Source: an uncultured Monoglobus sp. (GTDB taxonomy: Bacteria; Bacillota; Clostridia; Monoglobales; Monoglobaceae). Taken from it: 53,149 nucleotides of DNA. Both the position numbers and the translations under genes were made by a program. This document shows, in pieces, positions 17,601 through 29,150 of the stretch (positions are counted from its first letter, which is position 1; each line of letters opens with the position of its first letter). The notes under the pieces are model-generated. The model was given only the letters and a program-made list of their open reading frames with translations. It was not told the DNA's origin and did no database searches. Location: the NCBI GenBank assembly GCA_947624775.1, contig CANQLT010000006.1, forward strand, positions 1-53,149. The letters are read 5' to 3'.

Positions 17601-19927
17601 AAAGCTATCTCGATTTAATTCCCATTTCCGCGCGTGTGAAGAAAAAGCAGAATATAATGACAATTATATGTATTGTGCTCGCCGTTTTTCTCGTAACAGC
17701 CGTGTTTTCTATGGCGGATATGGGTATGCGCATGGAGGAGGCAAGCGCAAAGCAAAAGCACGGGAATTGGCATATTATGCTCCATAATATTTCCGCTGAA
17801 AACGCTCGGAAAATTGCTGCCCGTCCCGATGTTGCGTCATATTCCGAATATGATGTGATAAACTACAAAATCGACGAAAATTATTATGTCGGCAATAAAA
17901 AAACAGCTGTTGCCGGTATGGACAAAACGTGGCTCACCGATATATTTGATTATATTACGGAGGGCGAATTTCCGCAAAACGAAAATGAGGTTGTTATATC
18001 TGAAAACGCAAAGGATATATGGAACATAGGTATAGGCGACACGGTAAAACTAAACACTCCCGCGGGAGATTTTGAGTATACCGTGTCGGGCTTTGAGCGG
18101 GACGGCGACTCGGCAAGATATGACGCGATTATTCTCTGCATGGATATGACGGCGTTTGAAAAGGTGCGCTCCGCAAACGGCAAGCCGCCTGAGACGACAT
18201 ATTACTATCAGTTCAATAAGTATATCAACGCGCGCAAGACTATCAACGAAATCAAGGAAGAATTTAATCTTACAGATGATAATATCAGCGAAAACCTTGT
18301 GATGATAGGCTTAACAGGATTCAGCGAAAATAACGTATTACAGGGAATGTACGCCACCGCCGCATTTCTCTTTCTGCTGATACTGATTGCCGGAGTGCTG
18401 ATGATCGCAAGCAGTATGAACAGTAATATTGCCGGGCGGACGAGATTTTTCGGTATGCTGCGCTGTACTGGCGCAAGCAAGAAACAAATCAAACGGTTTG
18501 TGCGCCTTGAAGCGCTTAATTGGTGCAAAACAGCTGTTCCGATAGGTGTTGTTTTCGGAATGATAATCACATGGGCGCTGTGCGCGGTGCTTCGGTTTGG
18601 CATAGGTGGCGAGTTTTCCGAAATGCCGCTTTTCGGTATAAGCGCAGTCGGTATCGTATGCGGCGTTTTGGTCGGAATTATAACGGTTCTTATTGCGGCG
18701 CAGTCTCCTGCAAAGCGTGCGGCGAGCGTGTCGCCAGTTGAAGCGGTATCAAACAGCTCACAAACAAAAAGCCGCCGCGCCGCAAATACAAAGCTCCTGA
18801 AAATTGAAACGGCGCTGGGCGTTCGACACGCGGTATTATCAAAGAAAAATCTGTTGCTTATGACAGGCTCATTCGCGCTCAGTATTATTCTCTTTTTGGG
18901 ATTTTCCGCGATCCACGATTGGACGCGCCACGCACTGAACGGCTTACAGCCCCACACGCCCGATCTGTCCATAGCAAGCGATGATCGTTCCTGCACAATT
19001 TCGCGTGAGCTAACGGATAAAGTTGGTTCTATGACAGGCATAAAGAAGGTTTTCGGGCGTGCTTTCAGCGGAGATCTCCCAACCGAAACAAACAAAGGCG
19101 TAACGGCGATTGACCTTGTTTCGCTCGACGATATGCAGTTTAACTGGGCTGACGAGGAAAACTGGACAGAGGATAACATAGGTTTGGAGCGCGGCTATAA
19201 AGAGGGCGACTGCGTGATGACAGTATATGACAAGGATAACCCGCTTGAAAAAGGCGATAAAATTATATTAAACGGCGAAACGTTGGAAATCGCTTGTGTA
19301 CTGACCGACAGTCCAATAGGCGGCGGAGGAAACCCGACAATAATATGCACGGAAGAAATATTCAGGCGGCTGACTGATAATACGGGATACGCTGTTGTTG
19401 ACATTCAGCTTGCCAAGGACGCAACGGACAGTGATATGCGCGCCATTCGAGCCGAAACCGAGGCAAACGGCTTTTTGCTGACGGACAGGCGGGAAAGCAA
19501 CCGCGGAGTGGTCGGAACATATTGGGCGTTCACTTTGCTGGTATACGGATTTTTGTCGCTGATTGCTCTTATTTCCGTGTTCAGCATAATTAACAGCATT
19601 TCCATGAGCGTGTCCGCGCGGATGAAACAGTACGGGGCGATGCGCAGCGTAGGCATGAGTGCGGGTCAGCTTACAAAAATGATATGCGCCGAAACGGTAA
19701 CATACACTTTATGCGGACTTCTTTGCGGTTTGGCGGCAGGTCTGCCTATCCATAAGCGCTTTTATGAGAGCTTTGTAACGGCATATTTTGGCGAATCATG
19801 GGAGCCGCCGATTTTAGCGGCAATCGTAATTGTGACATTTATAATCTCAGCTTCCGCCGCCGCAGTATACGTGCCGTCGAGACGTATTAAAAATATGTCT
19901 GTTGTGGAAGTGATAGCAAACGAATAA
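17597..19927 (+). CDS. FtsX/MacB-like ABC transporter permease
   Basis: 779-aa ORF, large extracytoplasmic region, duplicated FtsX-like TM blocks (MLRCTGASKKQIKRFVRLEA; MRSVGMSAGQLTKMICAET). Start at 17597. Confidence 0.92.
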   Translation: MKSYLDLIPISARVKKKQNIMTIICIVLAVFLVTAVFSMADMGMRMEEASAKQKHGNWHIMLHNISAENARKIAARPDVASYSEYDVINYKIDENYYVGNKKTAVAGMDKTWLTDIFDYITEGEFPQNENEVVISENAKDIWNIGIGDTVKLNTPAGDFEYTVSGFERDGDSARYDAIILCMDMTAFEKVRSANGKPPETTYYYQFNKYINARKTINEIKEEFNLTDDNISENLVMIGLTGFSENNVLQGMYATAAFLFLLILIAGVLMIASSMNSNIAGRTRFFGMLRCTGASKKQIKRFVRLEALNWCKTAVPIGVVFGMIITWALCAVLRFGIGGEFSEMPLFGISAVGIVCGVLVGIITVLIAAQSPAKRAASVSPVEAVSNSSQTKSRRAANTKLLKIETALGVRHAVLSKKNLLLMTGSFALSIILFLGFSAIHDWTRHALNGLQPHTPDLSIASDDRSCTISRELTDKVGSMTGIKKVFGRAFSGDLPTETNKGVTAIDLVSLDDMQFNWADEENWTEDNIGLERGYKEGDCVMTVYDKDNPLEKGDKIILNGETLEIACVLTDSPIGGGGNPTIICTEEIFRRLTDNTGYAVVDIQLAKDATDSDMRAIRAETEANGFLLTDRRESNRGVVGTYWAFTLLVYGFLSLIALISVFSIINSISMSVSARMKQYGAMRSVGMSAGQLTKMICAETVTYTLCGLLCGLAAGLPIHKRFYESFVTAYFGESWEPPILAAIVIVTFIISASAAAVYVPSRRIKNMSVVEVIANE

Positions 19928-19965
19928 CAAATTAAAAATTATTTTTAAATGCCGAAAAATTATAA

Positions 19966-19998
19966 AAGAGCGTATCGTTTTCGGATACGCTCTTAAAT
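19966..19998. terminator. Bidirectional terminator between permease and tyrS
   Basis: AAGAGCGTATC-gttttcg-GATACGCTCTT with flanking A/T runs. Confidence 0.85.
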
Positions 19999-20003
19999 AT
20001 TTT

Positions 20004-21236
20004 TTATGCTTTTGTGATTTTGAGGAACGTTTTTTTGCCTTTTTTGACGACCATTTCTCCGTCTTTGAAGTAGGAGGCGTCAATTACCGTGCCTATGTCT
20101 TTGACCTTTTCGCCGTTGACCGAAAGTCCGTTCTGCTGGATCAGGCGCCTACCCTCGCCCTTTGAGGGTATCAGCTTGACCTCGAGCAGCAGGTCGAGGA
20201 TGTTAACGCCCGCGTCGATCTTGGCCGCGTCGGTCTCGGCGGACGGCATGTTGTCGGTGTTTCCGCCGCCTCCGAATATTGCCATTGCCGCGTCGTTGGC
20301 TTTCTTTGCCTCGGCCTCACCGTGAACCATCTTTGTGACCTCGTATGCCAGAACGCACTTGACTTTATTAAGCTCGGCACCCTCGCACTTTTCATATTCG
20401 GCAATCTGCTCCATCGGCAGGAAGGTCACCAGCTTTAAAAGTCTGATAACGTCCGCGTCGTCAACGTTTCTCCAGTACTGATAGAACTCATAGGGCGAAA
20501 CCTTCTCGGGATCGAGCCACAACGCGCCCTTTTCGGTCTTGCCCATCTTTTTGCCCTCGCTTGTGGTGAGCAAAGTGAAGGTCATGCCGTAGGCCTGCTT
20601 GCCGTCCTTGCGGCGGATAAGCTCGATTCCGCCGATGATGTTCGACCACTGGTCGTCGCCGCCAAACTCCATGATCGCGCCATAATCCTTGTGAAGCTTG
20701 TAGAAATCATATCCCTGCATCAGCATATAGTTAAACTCAAGGAACGAGAGACCCTTTTCAAGTCTGGTCTTGAAACACTCCGCGGTGAGCATCCTGTTTA
20801 CCGAGAAGTGAACTCCGACCTCGCGGAGGAAGTCGATATAATTAAGGTCAAGCAGCCAGTCGGCGTTGTTTACCATGATCGCCTTTTCGCCGTCAAAGTC
20901 GATAAACTTTGACATCTGCTTTTTAAAGTTGTCGGCGTTGTGCTGTATCTGCTCCTGCGAGATCATGGGGCGCATATCGGCCTTGCCCGTGGGGTCTCCA
21001 ACCATCGTTGTGCCGCCGCCCAGCAGCACGATCGGTCTGTGTCCCGCGTTCTGCATGTGCTTCATAACGATAAGCTGCATAAAGTGGCCTATATGAAGGC
21101 TGTCGGCCGTCGGGTCGAATCCGATATAGAACGTGATCTTTTCCTTGCCGAGAAGCTCTCTTATTTCATCCTCATGAGTGGTCTGCGCGATGAGGCCGCG
21201 CTCCTTTAAAATGTCAAATACGTTTCTCTCAGTCAT
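20004..21236 (-). CDS. tyrS: tyrosyl-tRNA synthetase
   Basis: [41 protein letters not shown]4-like C-terminus. Confidence 0.96.
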   Translation of the reverse strand: MTERNVFDILKERGLIAQTTHEDEIRELLGKEKITFYIGFDPTADSLHIGHFMQLIVMKHMQNAGHRPIVLLGGGTTMVGDPTGKADMRPMISQEQIQHNADNFKKQMSKFIDFDGEKAIMVNNADWLLDLNYIDFLREVGVHFSVNRMLTAECFKTRLEKGLSFLEFNYMLMQGYDFYKLHKDYGAIMEFGGDDQWSNIIGGIELIRRKDGKQAYGMTFTLLTTSEGKKMGKTEKGALWLDPEKVSPYEFYQYWRNVDDADVIRLLKLVTFLPMEQIAEYEKCEGAELNKVKCVLAYEVTKMVHGEAEAKKANDAAMAIFGGGGNTDNMPSAETDAAKIDAGVNILDLLLEVKLIPSKGEGRRLIQQNGLSVNGEKVKDIGTVIDASYFKDGEMVVKKGKKTFLKITKA

Positions 21237-23055
21237 TTTCGGGATTCTCCTTTTCTTCATCATTATCTTCCGCAACCGTCACGGTAATTCCGAGCTCATC
21301 GAGCTGCGCCTTATCGACAACGCTCGGCGACTTCATCATTATCTCGGACGCGGTCTGCGCCTTGGGGAAGGGTATAACGTCGCGTATCGAGTCACAGCCC
21401 GCCATTATCATCACAAGACGGTCAAAGCCGTACGCCAGTCCGCCGTGGGGCGGTATTCCGTACTTAAACGCCTCGAGTAGGTATCCGAAACGCTCCCACG
21501 CCTCGTCGTGGCTAAAACCAAGCGCCTTGAACATCTTTTCCTGAAGCTCGGAGTTGTATATTCTCAGGCTTCCGCCGCCGATCTCATTGCCGTTTAATAT
21601 AATGTCATACGCCTTGGCGCGAACCTTTTCGGGCTCGGTTTCAAGCTTGTCGATATCATCATCAACGGGATGCGTAAACGGGTGGTGCTTTGCGACATAT
21701 CTGTCCTCTTCCTCGGAATACTCAAACAGCGGGAAGTCTGTCACCCAAAGGAAATTAAGCTTGCTTTTGTCTATCAGGTCAAATCTGCGGGCGACTTCAA
21801 GTCTGAGATTTCCGAGCGCGTCATATACCACGTCATTTTTGTCCGCTACTATCAGAATTCCGTCTCCGGGTTCCGCCTCAGCTCTTTTGATTATAGCCTG
21901 TACTTCGTCGTCCGTCAGGAACTTGGTTATCTGCGAGCGCAGATTTCCGTCTTCGACAACGATCCACGCCATGCCCTTGGCTCTGTAGGTCTTTACATAT
22001 TCGACAAGGCTGTCAAGGGTCTTGCGCGTCAGCTTTGAGCCGAGACCCTTTGCGTTTATGCAGCGGACGCTGCCGCCGTTTTGGACCGCTCCGGAAAATA
22101 CCTTAAATCCGCAGTCTTTAACGATGTCGGATATATCACAAAGCTCCATTCCGAATCTGGTGTCGGGCTTGTCCGAGCCGAATCTGTCCATCGCCTCGCT
22201 GTATGGCATACGGAGGAAAGGCGTCTCAACGTCTACTCCAATACCCTCTTTAAAGGCCTTTTTGAGAAAGCCCTCGTTTACCGAAATAATATCGTCTATA
22301 TCAACAAACGAAAGCTCCATATCAAGCTGGGTGAACTCGGGCTGACGGTCGGCGCGCAGATCCTCGTCTCTGAAGCAGCGCACGACCTGAAAATATCTGT
22401 CATAGCCCGCAAGCATCAGCAGCTGCTTATATTGCTGCGGTGATTGGGGCAGAGCATAAAATTTGCCCTGCTGCACGCGGCTGGGTACCAGATAATCTCT
22501 GGCTCCCTCGGGAGTGCTCTTTGTGAGCATGGGAGTTTCGATCTCCAGAAAACCATTATCGTTAAAATAGTCTCTGGCGATTTTCGCGACCCTGTGGCGC
22601 AGCATCAAATTTCTCTGCATATCGGGACGGCGAAGATCAAGATATCTGTATTTAAGGCGCAGAGCGTCATTGGTGTCTATGCCTTCCTCAATATAAAACG
22701 GCGGTGTCTCGGAAGCGTTGAGGATCCTGAGTTCGGTGACAAAGACCTCGATCTCACCTGTCGCCATGTCCTTGTTGATATTCTCCGGAGTTCTCTTTAT
22801 CACCTTGCCTCTCGCGGCGGCGACATACTCGCTTTTTAAGCGGTCGGATTTCTCAAAAACGTCCTTGTCGGTCTTGTCGTTAAACGCAAGCTGAACGATT
22901 CCTGTCCTGTCTCTCAATGTCACAAAATTAACTCCGCCAAGCCTGCGGTTTTTGGCGACCCAGCCGGTCAGCACGACTTCGCGGTTCTCATCGGCGGCTG
23001 TTAATGTTCCGCACATATCGGTGCGTTTCATGCCATCTAAGTTTTCAAATTGCAT
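21229..23055 (-). CDS. aspS: aspartyl-tRNA synthetase
   Basis: [68 protein letters not shown]. Confidence 0.97.
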   Translation of the reverse strand: MQFENLDGMKRTDMCGTLTAADENREVVLTGWVAKNRRLGGVNFVTLRDRTGIVQLAFNDKTDKDVFEKSDRLKSEYVAAARGKVIKRTPENINKDMATGEIEVFVTELRILNASETPPFYIEEGIDTNDALRLKYRYLDLRRPDMQRNLMLRHRVAKIARDYFNDNGFLEIETPMLTKSTPEGARDYLVPSRVQQGKFYALPQSPQQYKQLLMLAGYDRYFQVVRCFRDEDLRADRQPEFTQLDMELSFVDIDDIISVNEGFLKKAFKEGIGVDVETPFLRMPYSEAMDRFGSDKPDTRFGMELCDISDIVKDCGFKVFSGAVQNGGSVRCINAKGLGSKLTRKTLDSLVEYVKTYRAKGMAWIVVEDGNLRSQITKFLTDDEVQAIIKRAEAEPGDGILIVADKNDVVYDALGNLRLEVARRFDLIDKSKLNFLWVTDFPLFEYSEEEDRYVAKHHPFTHPVDDDIDKLETEPEKVRAKAYDIILNGNEIGGGSLRIYNSELQEKMFKALGFSHDEAWERFGYLLEAFKYGIPPHGGLAYGFDRLVMIMAGCDSIRDVIPFPKAQTASEIMMKSPSVVDKAQLDELGITVTVAEDNDEEKENPEND

Positions 23056-23060
23056 TTTTC

Positions 23061-24323
23061 CTATCCCTTCCTTGTAATGATTTCGTATATTTTATCCGGC
23101 TCAAGGCCGCAACTCGCGGTCTCACCGGTGCTCATATTCTTTATGTCCGCGGCTCCCTGCTCGATCTCGTTGTCGCCCAGCACCATACTGAATTTTGCTC
23201 CGAGCTTGTTGGCGTACTTCATTTGAGCCTTAACGCTTCTTGAGCAGAGATCACGCTCCGCCGAAACGCCTTTGTTCCTAAGAAAGTACACAAGCTTTTG
23301 AGCCACGATGTCTGCCTTATCTCCGATCGCCGCGATAAAAATATCGGGAGTCTCGGCCTCGCCTAATTTGATGCCTTGGTTCTTTAAGATCATCATTATG
23401 CGCTCGATTCCGAGAGCGAATCCTATACCGGGCGTCGGCTTTCCGCCGAGCTCCTCAACAAGGCCGTTGTATCTGCCGCCGCCGCATACCGCCGACTGAG
23501 CGCCGAGATCGCCGGACGTTATCTCAAACACCGTCCTGGTGTAATAATCCAGTCCGCGCACGATATCGGGATCGACGTTATATTCAATACCGAGCTCGTC
23601 AAGATAATTCTTGAGTGTCTCAAAATGCGCCTTGCAGTCATCGCAAAGATGGTCTATCATCTTTGGAGCTCCCGCAGCGATCTCATGACAGATTGGCGAC
23701 TTGCAGTCCAAAATTCTCATCGGGTTCTTTTCAAGCCTGTCTTGGCAGGTGCCGCACAGCTCGTCTTTGTGCGACGCAAAATAATTTTTCAGCTTCTCGT
23801 TATAGGAGGGTTTGCAGCTTTCGCAGCCTATGCTGTTTATGTTAAGCGTAAGCCCTTTCACGCCCAGCGCCTTTAAAAAGTCGAGCTCCAGCGTTATAAC
23901 TTCGCTGTCTGCCGCGGCGTTTTCGGCGCCGTAGCACTCGATACCGAACTGATGAAACTCGCGCAGGCGTCCCGACTGGGGCTTCTCGTATCTGTAGCAC
24001 GAGATAAGATAATAGAGCTTCGTGGGCTGCGGACCCGCGTAGAGCGAATTTTCTATATAGCTTCTGGCAAGCGAAGCTGTGCCCTCGGGCCTTAACGTTA
24101 TGCTTCTGCCGCCCTTGTCCTCAAAGGTGTACATCTCTTTCTGAACGACGTCGGTCGTGTCGCCGACGCCGCGGCTGAACAAGGCGGTATCCTCAAACAC
24201 CGGGGTCCTGATCTCCTTGTAGCCGTATTTTCGGCAAACATCATGGGCAGTCTGCTCGATTTTGCGCCACATTTCGCTGTCACCGGGAAGAATATCTTCG
24301 GTTCCTCTTGGTTTTTTAATCAT
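23061..24323 (-). CDS. hisS: histidyl-tRNA synthetase
   Basis: KPRGTEDILPGDSEMW, TLRPEGTASLAR, YRYEKPQSGRLREFHQFGIE, GGGRYNGL. Confidence 0.97.
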   Translation of the reverse strand: MIKKPRGTEDILPGDSEMWRKIEQTAHDVCRKYGYKEIRTPVFEDTALFSRGVGDTTDVVQKEMYTFEDKGGRSITLRPEGTASLARSYIENSLYAGPQPTKLYYLISCYRYEKPQSGRLREFHQFGIECYGAENAAADSEVITLELDFLKALGVKGLTLNINSIGCESCKPSYNEKLKNYFASHKDELCGTCQDRLEKNPMRILDCKSPICHEIAAGAPKMIDHLCDDCKAHFETLKNYLDELGIEYNVDPDIVRGLDYYTRTVFEITSGDLGAQSAVCGGGRYNGLVEELGGKPTPGIGFALGIERIMMILKNQGIKLGEAETPDIFIAAIGDKADIVAQKLVYFLRNKGVSAERDLCSRSVKAQMKYANKLGAKFSMVLGDNEIEQGAADIKNMSTGETASCGLEPDKIYEIITRKG

Positions 24324-25083
24324 TTTGTTTCTCCTTTACCGTGTTTAAAAGCGTTCCTATACCCTCGATCTCAACCTCGACTTTGTCGCCTGGGCACATC
24401 GGGCCGATCCCCGACGGCGTGCCGGTGGTGATTATATCGCCCGGATACAGCGTCATAACCTGTGAAATCAACGAGACTAAACGCTTGGTTTTAAATATAA
24501 AATTAGCCGTTGATGACTTCTGCTTCACTTCTCCGTTCAGCAAAAGCCTGATGCCCGCGTTGTCTGGGTCAAGCTCTGTTTCAATAACAGGCCCGATCGG
24601 CGCGAATGTGTCAAAGCTCTTGGCGCGCGTCCACTGGGAATCGAGCGCCTGCAGGTCGCGCGCGGTCACATCATTTAGGCAGGTGTAGCCTAAGATACAG
24701 TCATCCGCCTCACTCTCGCTTATGTATGAAGCCTCTTTGGCGATAACTATGGCAAATTCCGCCTCATAATCCACCTGCTTTGACATTGGCGGATAAATTA
24801 TGTCGCCTTTATGAGGAGCGGCGGAAGAGGAAGGCTTTATAAACAGAGCCGGGAAATCCGGTATCTCAAGTCCCATTTCCTCGGCGTGGTCCCTATAGTT
24901 CAGACCAACCGCCACAATTTTGGTTGGGTCGCACGGCGTCATGTATTCTGCGGTACTCATGTCGATAACCGAATCGGTCTCTGAATATTCACTAAATACG
25001 CTTCCGCTCAAAACAACGCCTTTGTCTCCGCTGACCTTTACGTATACGGGCTCGCCATTTAATTTAATTCTGGCAAATTTCAT
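24316..25083 (-). CDS. fumarylacetoacetate hydrolase-family protein
   Basis: IVAVGLNYRDHAEEMG, YEAEFAIVIAKEA, GYTCLNDVTARDLQ, PGDIITTGTPSGIG. Confidence 0.93.
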   Translation of the reverse strand: MKFARIKLNGEPVYVKVSGDKGVVLSGSVFSEYSETDSVIDMSTAEYMTPCDPTKIVAVGLNYRDHAEEMGLEIPDFPALFIKPSSSAAPHKGDIIYPPMSKQVDYEAEFAIVIAKEASYISESEADDCILGYTCLNDVTARDLQALDSQWTRAKSFDTFAPIGPVIETELDPDNAGIRLLLNGEVKQKSSTANFIFKTKRLVSLISQVMTLYPGDIITTGTPSGIGPMCPGDKVEVEIEGIGTLLNTVKEKQND

Positions 25084-25098
25084 AAACGCTCTCCTTAA

Positions 25099-25701
25099 TC
25101 AATCATTGGTTACTTGTTTCAGCAAGTTTTCGATCAGCTCGGTCAGATACTCTCTGCCGGTTCGTTTTTCGGCGGAAAACGGGATCAGTATACCGGCGTC
25201 ATCCATGCCGAGCTTTTCATATATGACATTCATGTTCTTGTCTATCTGCGACTTTTTCAGTTTATCGAGCTTGGTAGCCACAACGATCCGCGAAAAGTTG
25301 TAATGCCTTATCCATTCGCTCATCATTATATCCTGTTGCGACGGCGCGTGTCTGGCATCGACCAGCTGAATAACCTGAATCAGATTATACCTGTCCGACA
25401 GATAGCCGTTGATCATGTTCGCCCATTTTTCCTGCTCAGCTTTTGAGACCTTCGCGTAACCGTAGCCCGGCAGGTCAACAAGGCGGTATCTGTCATTGTC
25501 AATTGAGTAAAAATTGATTGTCGCAGTTTTTCCGGGCGTGCTGCTGGTGCGCGCCAACTTGGTGCGGTTTGTCAAACAGTTGATAAGCGAGGATTTACCC
25601 ACGTTCGATCTGCCGACAAAGGCTATCTCGGGCACAAGTGTGTCCGGATACTGCTCGGGTTTAACTGCCGTTTTTAAAAGCTCGGCTTCTATAAAATCCA
25701 T
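25099..25701 (-). CDS. engB: ribosome biogenesis GTP-binding protein YihA/YsxC/EngB
   Basis: VGRSNVGKSSLIN, DLPGYGYA, TKLDKL; downstream of lon. Confidence 0.94.
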   Translation of the reverse strand: MDFIEAELLKTAVKPEQYPDTLVPEIAFVGRSNVGKSSLINCLTNRTKLARTSSTPGKTATINFYSIDNDRYRLVDLPGYGYAKVSKAEQEKWANMINGYLSDRYNLIQVIQLVDARHAPSQQDIMMSEWIRHYNFSRIVVATKLDKLKKSQIDKNMNVIYEKLGMDDAGILIPFSAEKRTGREYLTELIENLLKQVTND

Positions 25702-25711
25702 AAGTCGCTCC

Positions 25712-28129
25712 TTAAATCTTCGGTATGTCTCTTTGGCCGGTCAAATCTCCGACTCCGTCAATATTCACAATGCCCTTATCAAGTTTTCCGCTCACCGGAA
25801 GAATAGGGCGCAGCGGTTTCGCCATGGCAAGCTTTAAAACCTCGTCCATATTTTTCGCAAACTTAAACTCCATATTATCTTTTACAATGTCGGGCAGTTC
25901 CTCATAGTCAGCCTTGTTTTCAAAGGGTATTATAACTCTTTTTGAACCCACTCTAAGGGCCGCAAGGGTTTTTTCCTTTAAGCCACCTATCGGCAGCACA
26001 TTGCCGCGCAAGGTGACTTCTCCGGTCATAGCCACGTCATGTCTGACCGGGACTTCACTCAAAGCTGAAACCATAGCCGTTGTCATTGTGATTCCCGCTG
26101 AGGGGCCGTCTTTGGGCACCGCGCCCTCGGGTATATGAATGTGTATGTCGCGGGTTTTATAAAAATCGGGATTTATACCGAACTTATAGGCGTTGGCGCG
26201 AATATACGAGTATGCAGCCTTGGCCGACTCCTTCATGACATCGCCAAGATTTCCGGTAAGCTCAAGCTTTCCGCTGCCTTCCATAACGTTAACCTCGATC
26301 GGCAGAGTCTCTCCGCCGACCTCGGTCCACGCCAGACCCATAGCGATGCCGACACTGTCCATCTTCTCGGAGGCGCTTTCGTTAAATTTTCTCTTTCCGA
26401 GAAATTCGGAAACACTTCCCTTGTTTATAACGGCTTTATATTCCGGGTCCTCAACAACATGAACCGCAGTCTTGCGGCATATTTTCGCTATCTCGCGCTC
26501 AAGGTTCCTGACGCCCGACTCTCTTGTGTAGCCGTCGATTATTTCTTTGAGGCCGGCCGTGGAGAACGTCAGATTTTTGCCCGTAACGCCGTTCTTTTTG
26601 CGCTGCTTTGAAACAAGATATTTTTTGGCGATTATCAACTTTTCGTTTTCGGTATAGCCCGAAACCTCTATGACGTCCATTCGGTCAAGGAGCGGTCTGG
26701 GCACATTGGCGAGATTGTTTGCCGAGGCTATAAACATAACGTTTGACAAGTCAAAGGGCAGCTCTATATAATTGTCCCTGAACTCCTTGTTCTGCTCAGG
26801 ATCGAGTACCTCAAGCATAGCGGAGGAAGGGTCGCCGCTGACATCCGTTGTCATCTTGTCTATCTCATCAAGCAGGATCACGGGATTGTTTACCCCCGCG
26901 CGCTTCATGGCGTCAATAATTCTGCCCGGCATGGCGCCTACATAAGTCTTTCGGTGGCCGCGTATTTCGGCCTCATTATGAACGCCGCCAAGGCTCAGGC
27001 GCATATACTTCCTGCCGACGGCCTTTGCCATTGAGCTGACAATAGATGTCTTTCCGGTTCCCGGAGGGCCGGCCAGACACAAAATATTTCCCGAGGTTTT
27101 TCCGGTGAGCTTTCTCACCGCAATATACTCAAGAATTCTTTCTTTTACCTTGTCAAGGCCGTAGTGGTCTTTTTCCATCCGAGATTTGGCGGCGGAAATA
27201 TCCAGTTTTTCCTCGCTCGATCTATCCCATGGCAGAGCCAGAACCGTCTCTACATAAGTCTGTATCAACGCATACTCCTGAGAATGGGGCATCATTTTTG
27301 ACATTTTATCGAGCTCGTCGTTGAGCTTTTCCCGCACGTCATCTGAAAGACGCATTTTCGACATTTGACTTTTATATTTTGAAATGTCAACGCTCGGGTC
27401 GTCGTCCTCGCCAAGCTCGTCGCGGATAACCTTTAACTTTTCGCGCAACACATAATCTCTCTGATTCTCGTCAAGATTCTGCTGGACCTGCTCCATGACA
27501 TTTTTTTCTATGTCGAGCAGATCAATCTCATCGGAAAGTATCGTTATAAGTTTTTCCATGCGGTCATGCACGTTATTGCTGTTTAAAACCGACTGCTTAA
27601 GGGTTGGCTTAACGGGAAGGTTAGATATAACAATATCCGTCATCTCTCCGGGGTCTTCGATAGACATAAGAGCCGTGATAGCTTCGGGAGAAACGCGGTC
27701 ATATACATCGAGATATTCCTCGATCAAATGCTGAATTTTGCGCATCAAAAGCTGAGTGTATGTATCATCATCGTCGATCTCATCATCAAGCCGCCGAACC
27801 TCAGCGCGCACATAAGCGCCGGTGTCGGTTAGGGACATCAGTCTCGCTCTTTGCTTTCCCTCGACCAAAATTCGAACAACACCGTCCGGAAGACGCAGGA
27901 TCTGGCGAACCTCGCAAATCGTTCCCACCTCCGCGAGATCGGTTATATCGGGATTTTCCGTGAGATAGTCATTCTGATAGCACAAAAAGACGAGCTTGTT
28001 GTGCTGAAGGGCGCTCTCGACAGCCTCAATGGATTTCGGTCTGCTCACGTCAAAATGCAGGATCATCTCGGGGAATACAATAATTCCCCGCAGCGGAACC
28101 AAAGGCATCGTGTATATATTTTCACTCAT
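25712..28129 (-). CDS. lon: endopeptidase La (Lon protease)
   Basis: N-domain MPLVPLRGIIVFPEM, GPPGTGKTSI, catalytic PKDGPSAGITM and C-terminal HDVAMTGEVTLRGNVLPIGGLKEKTLAA. Confidence 0.97.
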   Translation of the reverse strand: MSENIYTMPLVPLRGIIVFPEMILHFDVSRPKSIEAVESALQHNKLVFLCYQNDYLTENPDITDLAEVGTICEVRQILRLPDGVVRILVEGKQRARLMSLTDTGAYVRAEVRRLDDEIDDDDTYTQLLMRKIQHLIEEYLDVYDRVSPEAITALMSIEDPGEMTDIVISNLPVKPTLKQSVLNSNNVHDRMEKLITILSDEIDLLDIEKNVMEQVQQNLDENQRDYVLREKLKVIRDELGEDDDPSVDISKYKSQMSKMRLSDDVREKLNDELDKMSKMMPHSQEYALIQTYVETVLALPWDRSSEEKLDISAAKSRMEKDHYGLDKVKERILEYIAVRKLTGKTSGNILCLAGPPGTGKTSIVSSMAKAVGRKYMRLSLGGVHNEAEIRGHRKTYVGAMPGRIIDAMKRAGVNNPVILLDEIDKMTTDVSGDPSSAMLEVLDPEQNKEFRDNYIELPFDLSNVMFIASANNLANVPRPLLDRMDVIEVSGYTENEKLIIAKKYLVSKQRKKNGVTGKNLTFSTAGLKEIIDGYTRESGVRNLEREIAKICRKTAVHVVEDPEYKAVINKGSVSEFLGKRKFNESASEKMDSVGIAMGLAWTEVGGETLPIEVNVMEGSGKLELTGNLGDVMKESAKAAYSYIRANAYKFGINPDFYKTRDIHIHIPEGAVPKDGPSAGITMTTAMVSALSEVPVRHDVAMTGEVTLRGNVLPIGGLKEKTLAALRVGSKRVIIPFENKADYEELPDIVKDNMEFKFAKNMDEVLKLAMAKPLRPILPVSGKLDKGIVNIDGVGDLTGQRDIPKI

Positions 28130-28345
28130 ATTATCAAATCCTTGCAAAAATTATTTTCAATCTGAATTATTATACTATTATTTAGAAGAAATATCAAGTA
28201 TTTCAGCAAAAATTCATTGCATAAAATTATCGCGTGCCGACATATTATTTTTGTGCAACGACTCTACCTTGAAAAAGATTTGCTATTTACATTTTATTAA
28301 AATTCTGATATACTGGTTTATATTCTTAAAAATAGGAGCGGAATC

Positions 28346-29149
28346 ATGGAAACAAATTATATTTATCTTATGGCGTGGTTTTTCTTTATTTACGCTTTTC
28401 TAGGATGGTGCACCGAGGTTGTGTATGCTGCGCTGGTTCATGGAAAATTTATCAATAGAGGCTTTTTGAACGGACCCGTGTGCCCAATTTACGGCTTTGG
28501 CGTTGTAATAGTTTTGTGCGCCCTTGAGCCGATACGCGAAAATTTTGCGCTGCTTTACCTCGGCTCCGTTGTGCTTACCACAACTCTGGAATTTATCACG
28601 GGATTCGTGCTTGACAAGCTGTTTCACAAGCACTGGTGGGACTATTCAAAAGAGCATTTTAACATAAAAGGATACATATGCCTGAAGTTTTCGCTTATCT
28701 GGGGCTTCGCCTGCCTTATCGTTGTTGACATCGTGCACCCGGTGATACACGAGTTTGTTAAGCTGCTGCCCGACAAAATCAGCGTCGTTATATTAATTGT
28801 ATTTACCTTCGCGATTATTTCCGATATGGCCGTAACCGTTCTGGGAATAAACAAGACCAACAAGCATCTGAAGCTCATGCGCGCGACAGCGAAAGAGCTG
28901 CGTGAGCTTTCGGACTCGATCGGAACCGAGTTGTCCGACAAGGCTGTTCATATGGCCGAAAAGCATGAGTCCGCCAAAGCGGAGCGGGAGAAAAGGCTTG
29001 AGGATATACGCGGTAAAATCTCGGAGCTACAGAAAAAATATGACGATTTGCGCGCAGGCATGCCTAAGACGGGCAGACGTATTCAAAAAGCCTTCCCCGC
29101 CCTTAAACTTGGCGAACACCGTATAGGCAAAAAATCAAAGGAGCAATAA
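28346..29149 (+). CDS. putative ABC-transporter type IV/CmpB-like membrane protein (PF06541-like)
   Basis: FIYAFLGWCTEVVYAALVHGKFINRGFLNGPVCPIYGFG...YICLKFSLIWGF; coiled-coil C-terminus. Confidence 0.8.
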   Translation: METNYIYLMAWFFFIYAFLGWCTEVVYAALVHGKFINRGFLNGPVCPIYGFGVVIVLCALEPIRENFALLYLGSVVLTTTLEFITGFVLDKLFHKHWWDYSKEHFNIKGYICLKFSLIWGFACLIVVDIVHPVIHEFVKLLPDKISVVILIVFTFAIISDMAVTVLGINKTNKHLKLMRATAKELRELSDSIGTELSDKAVHMAEKHESAKAEREKRLEDIRGKISELQKKYDDLRAGMPKTGRRIQKAFPALKLGEHRIGKKSKEQ

Positions 29150-29150
29150 C

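Noticed and set aside
18208-19179. 323-aa antisense ORF
   Set aside because: Fully antisense to the FtsX-like permease, which has clear family features and an RBS; a codon-bias by-product.
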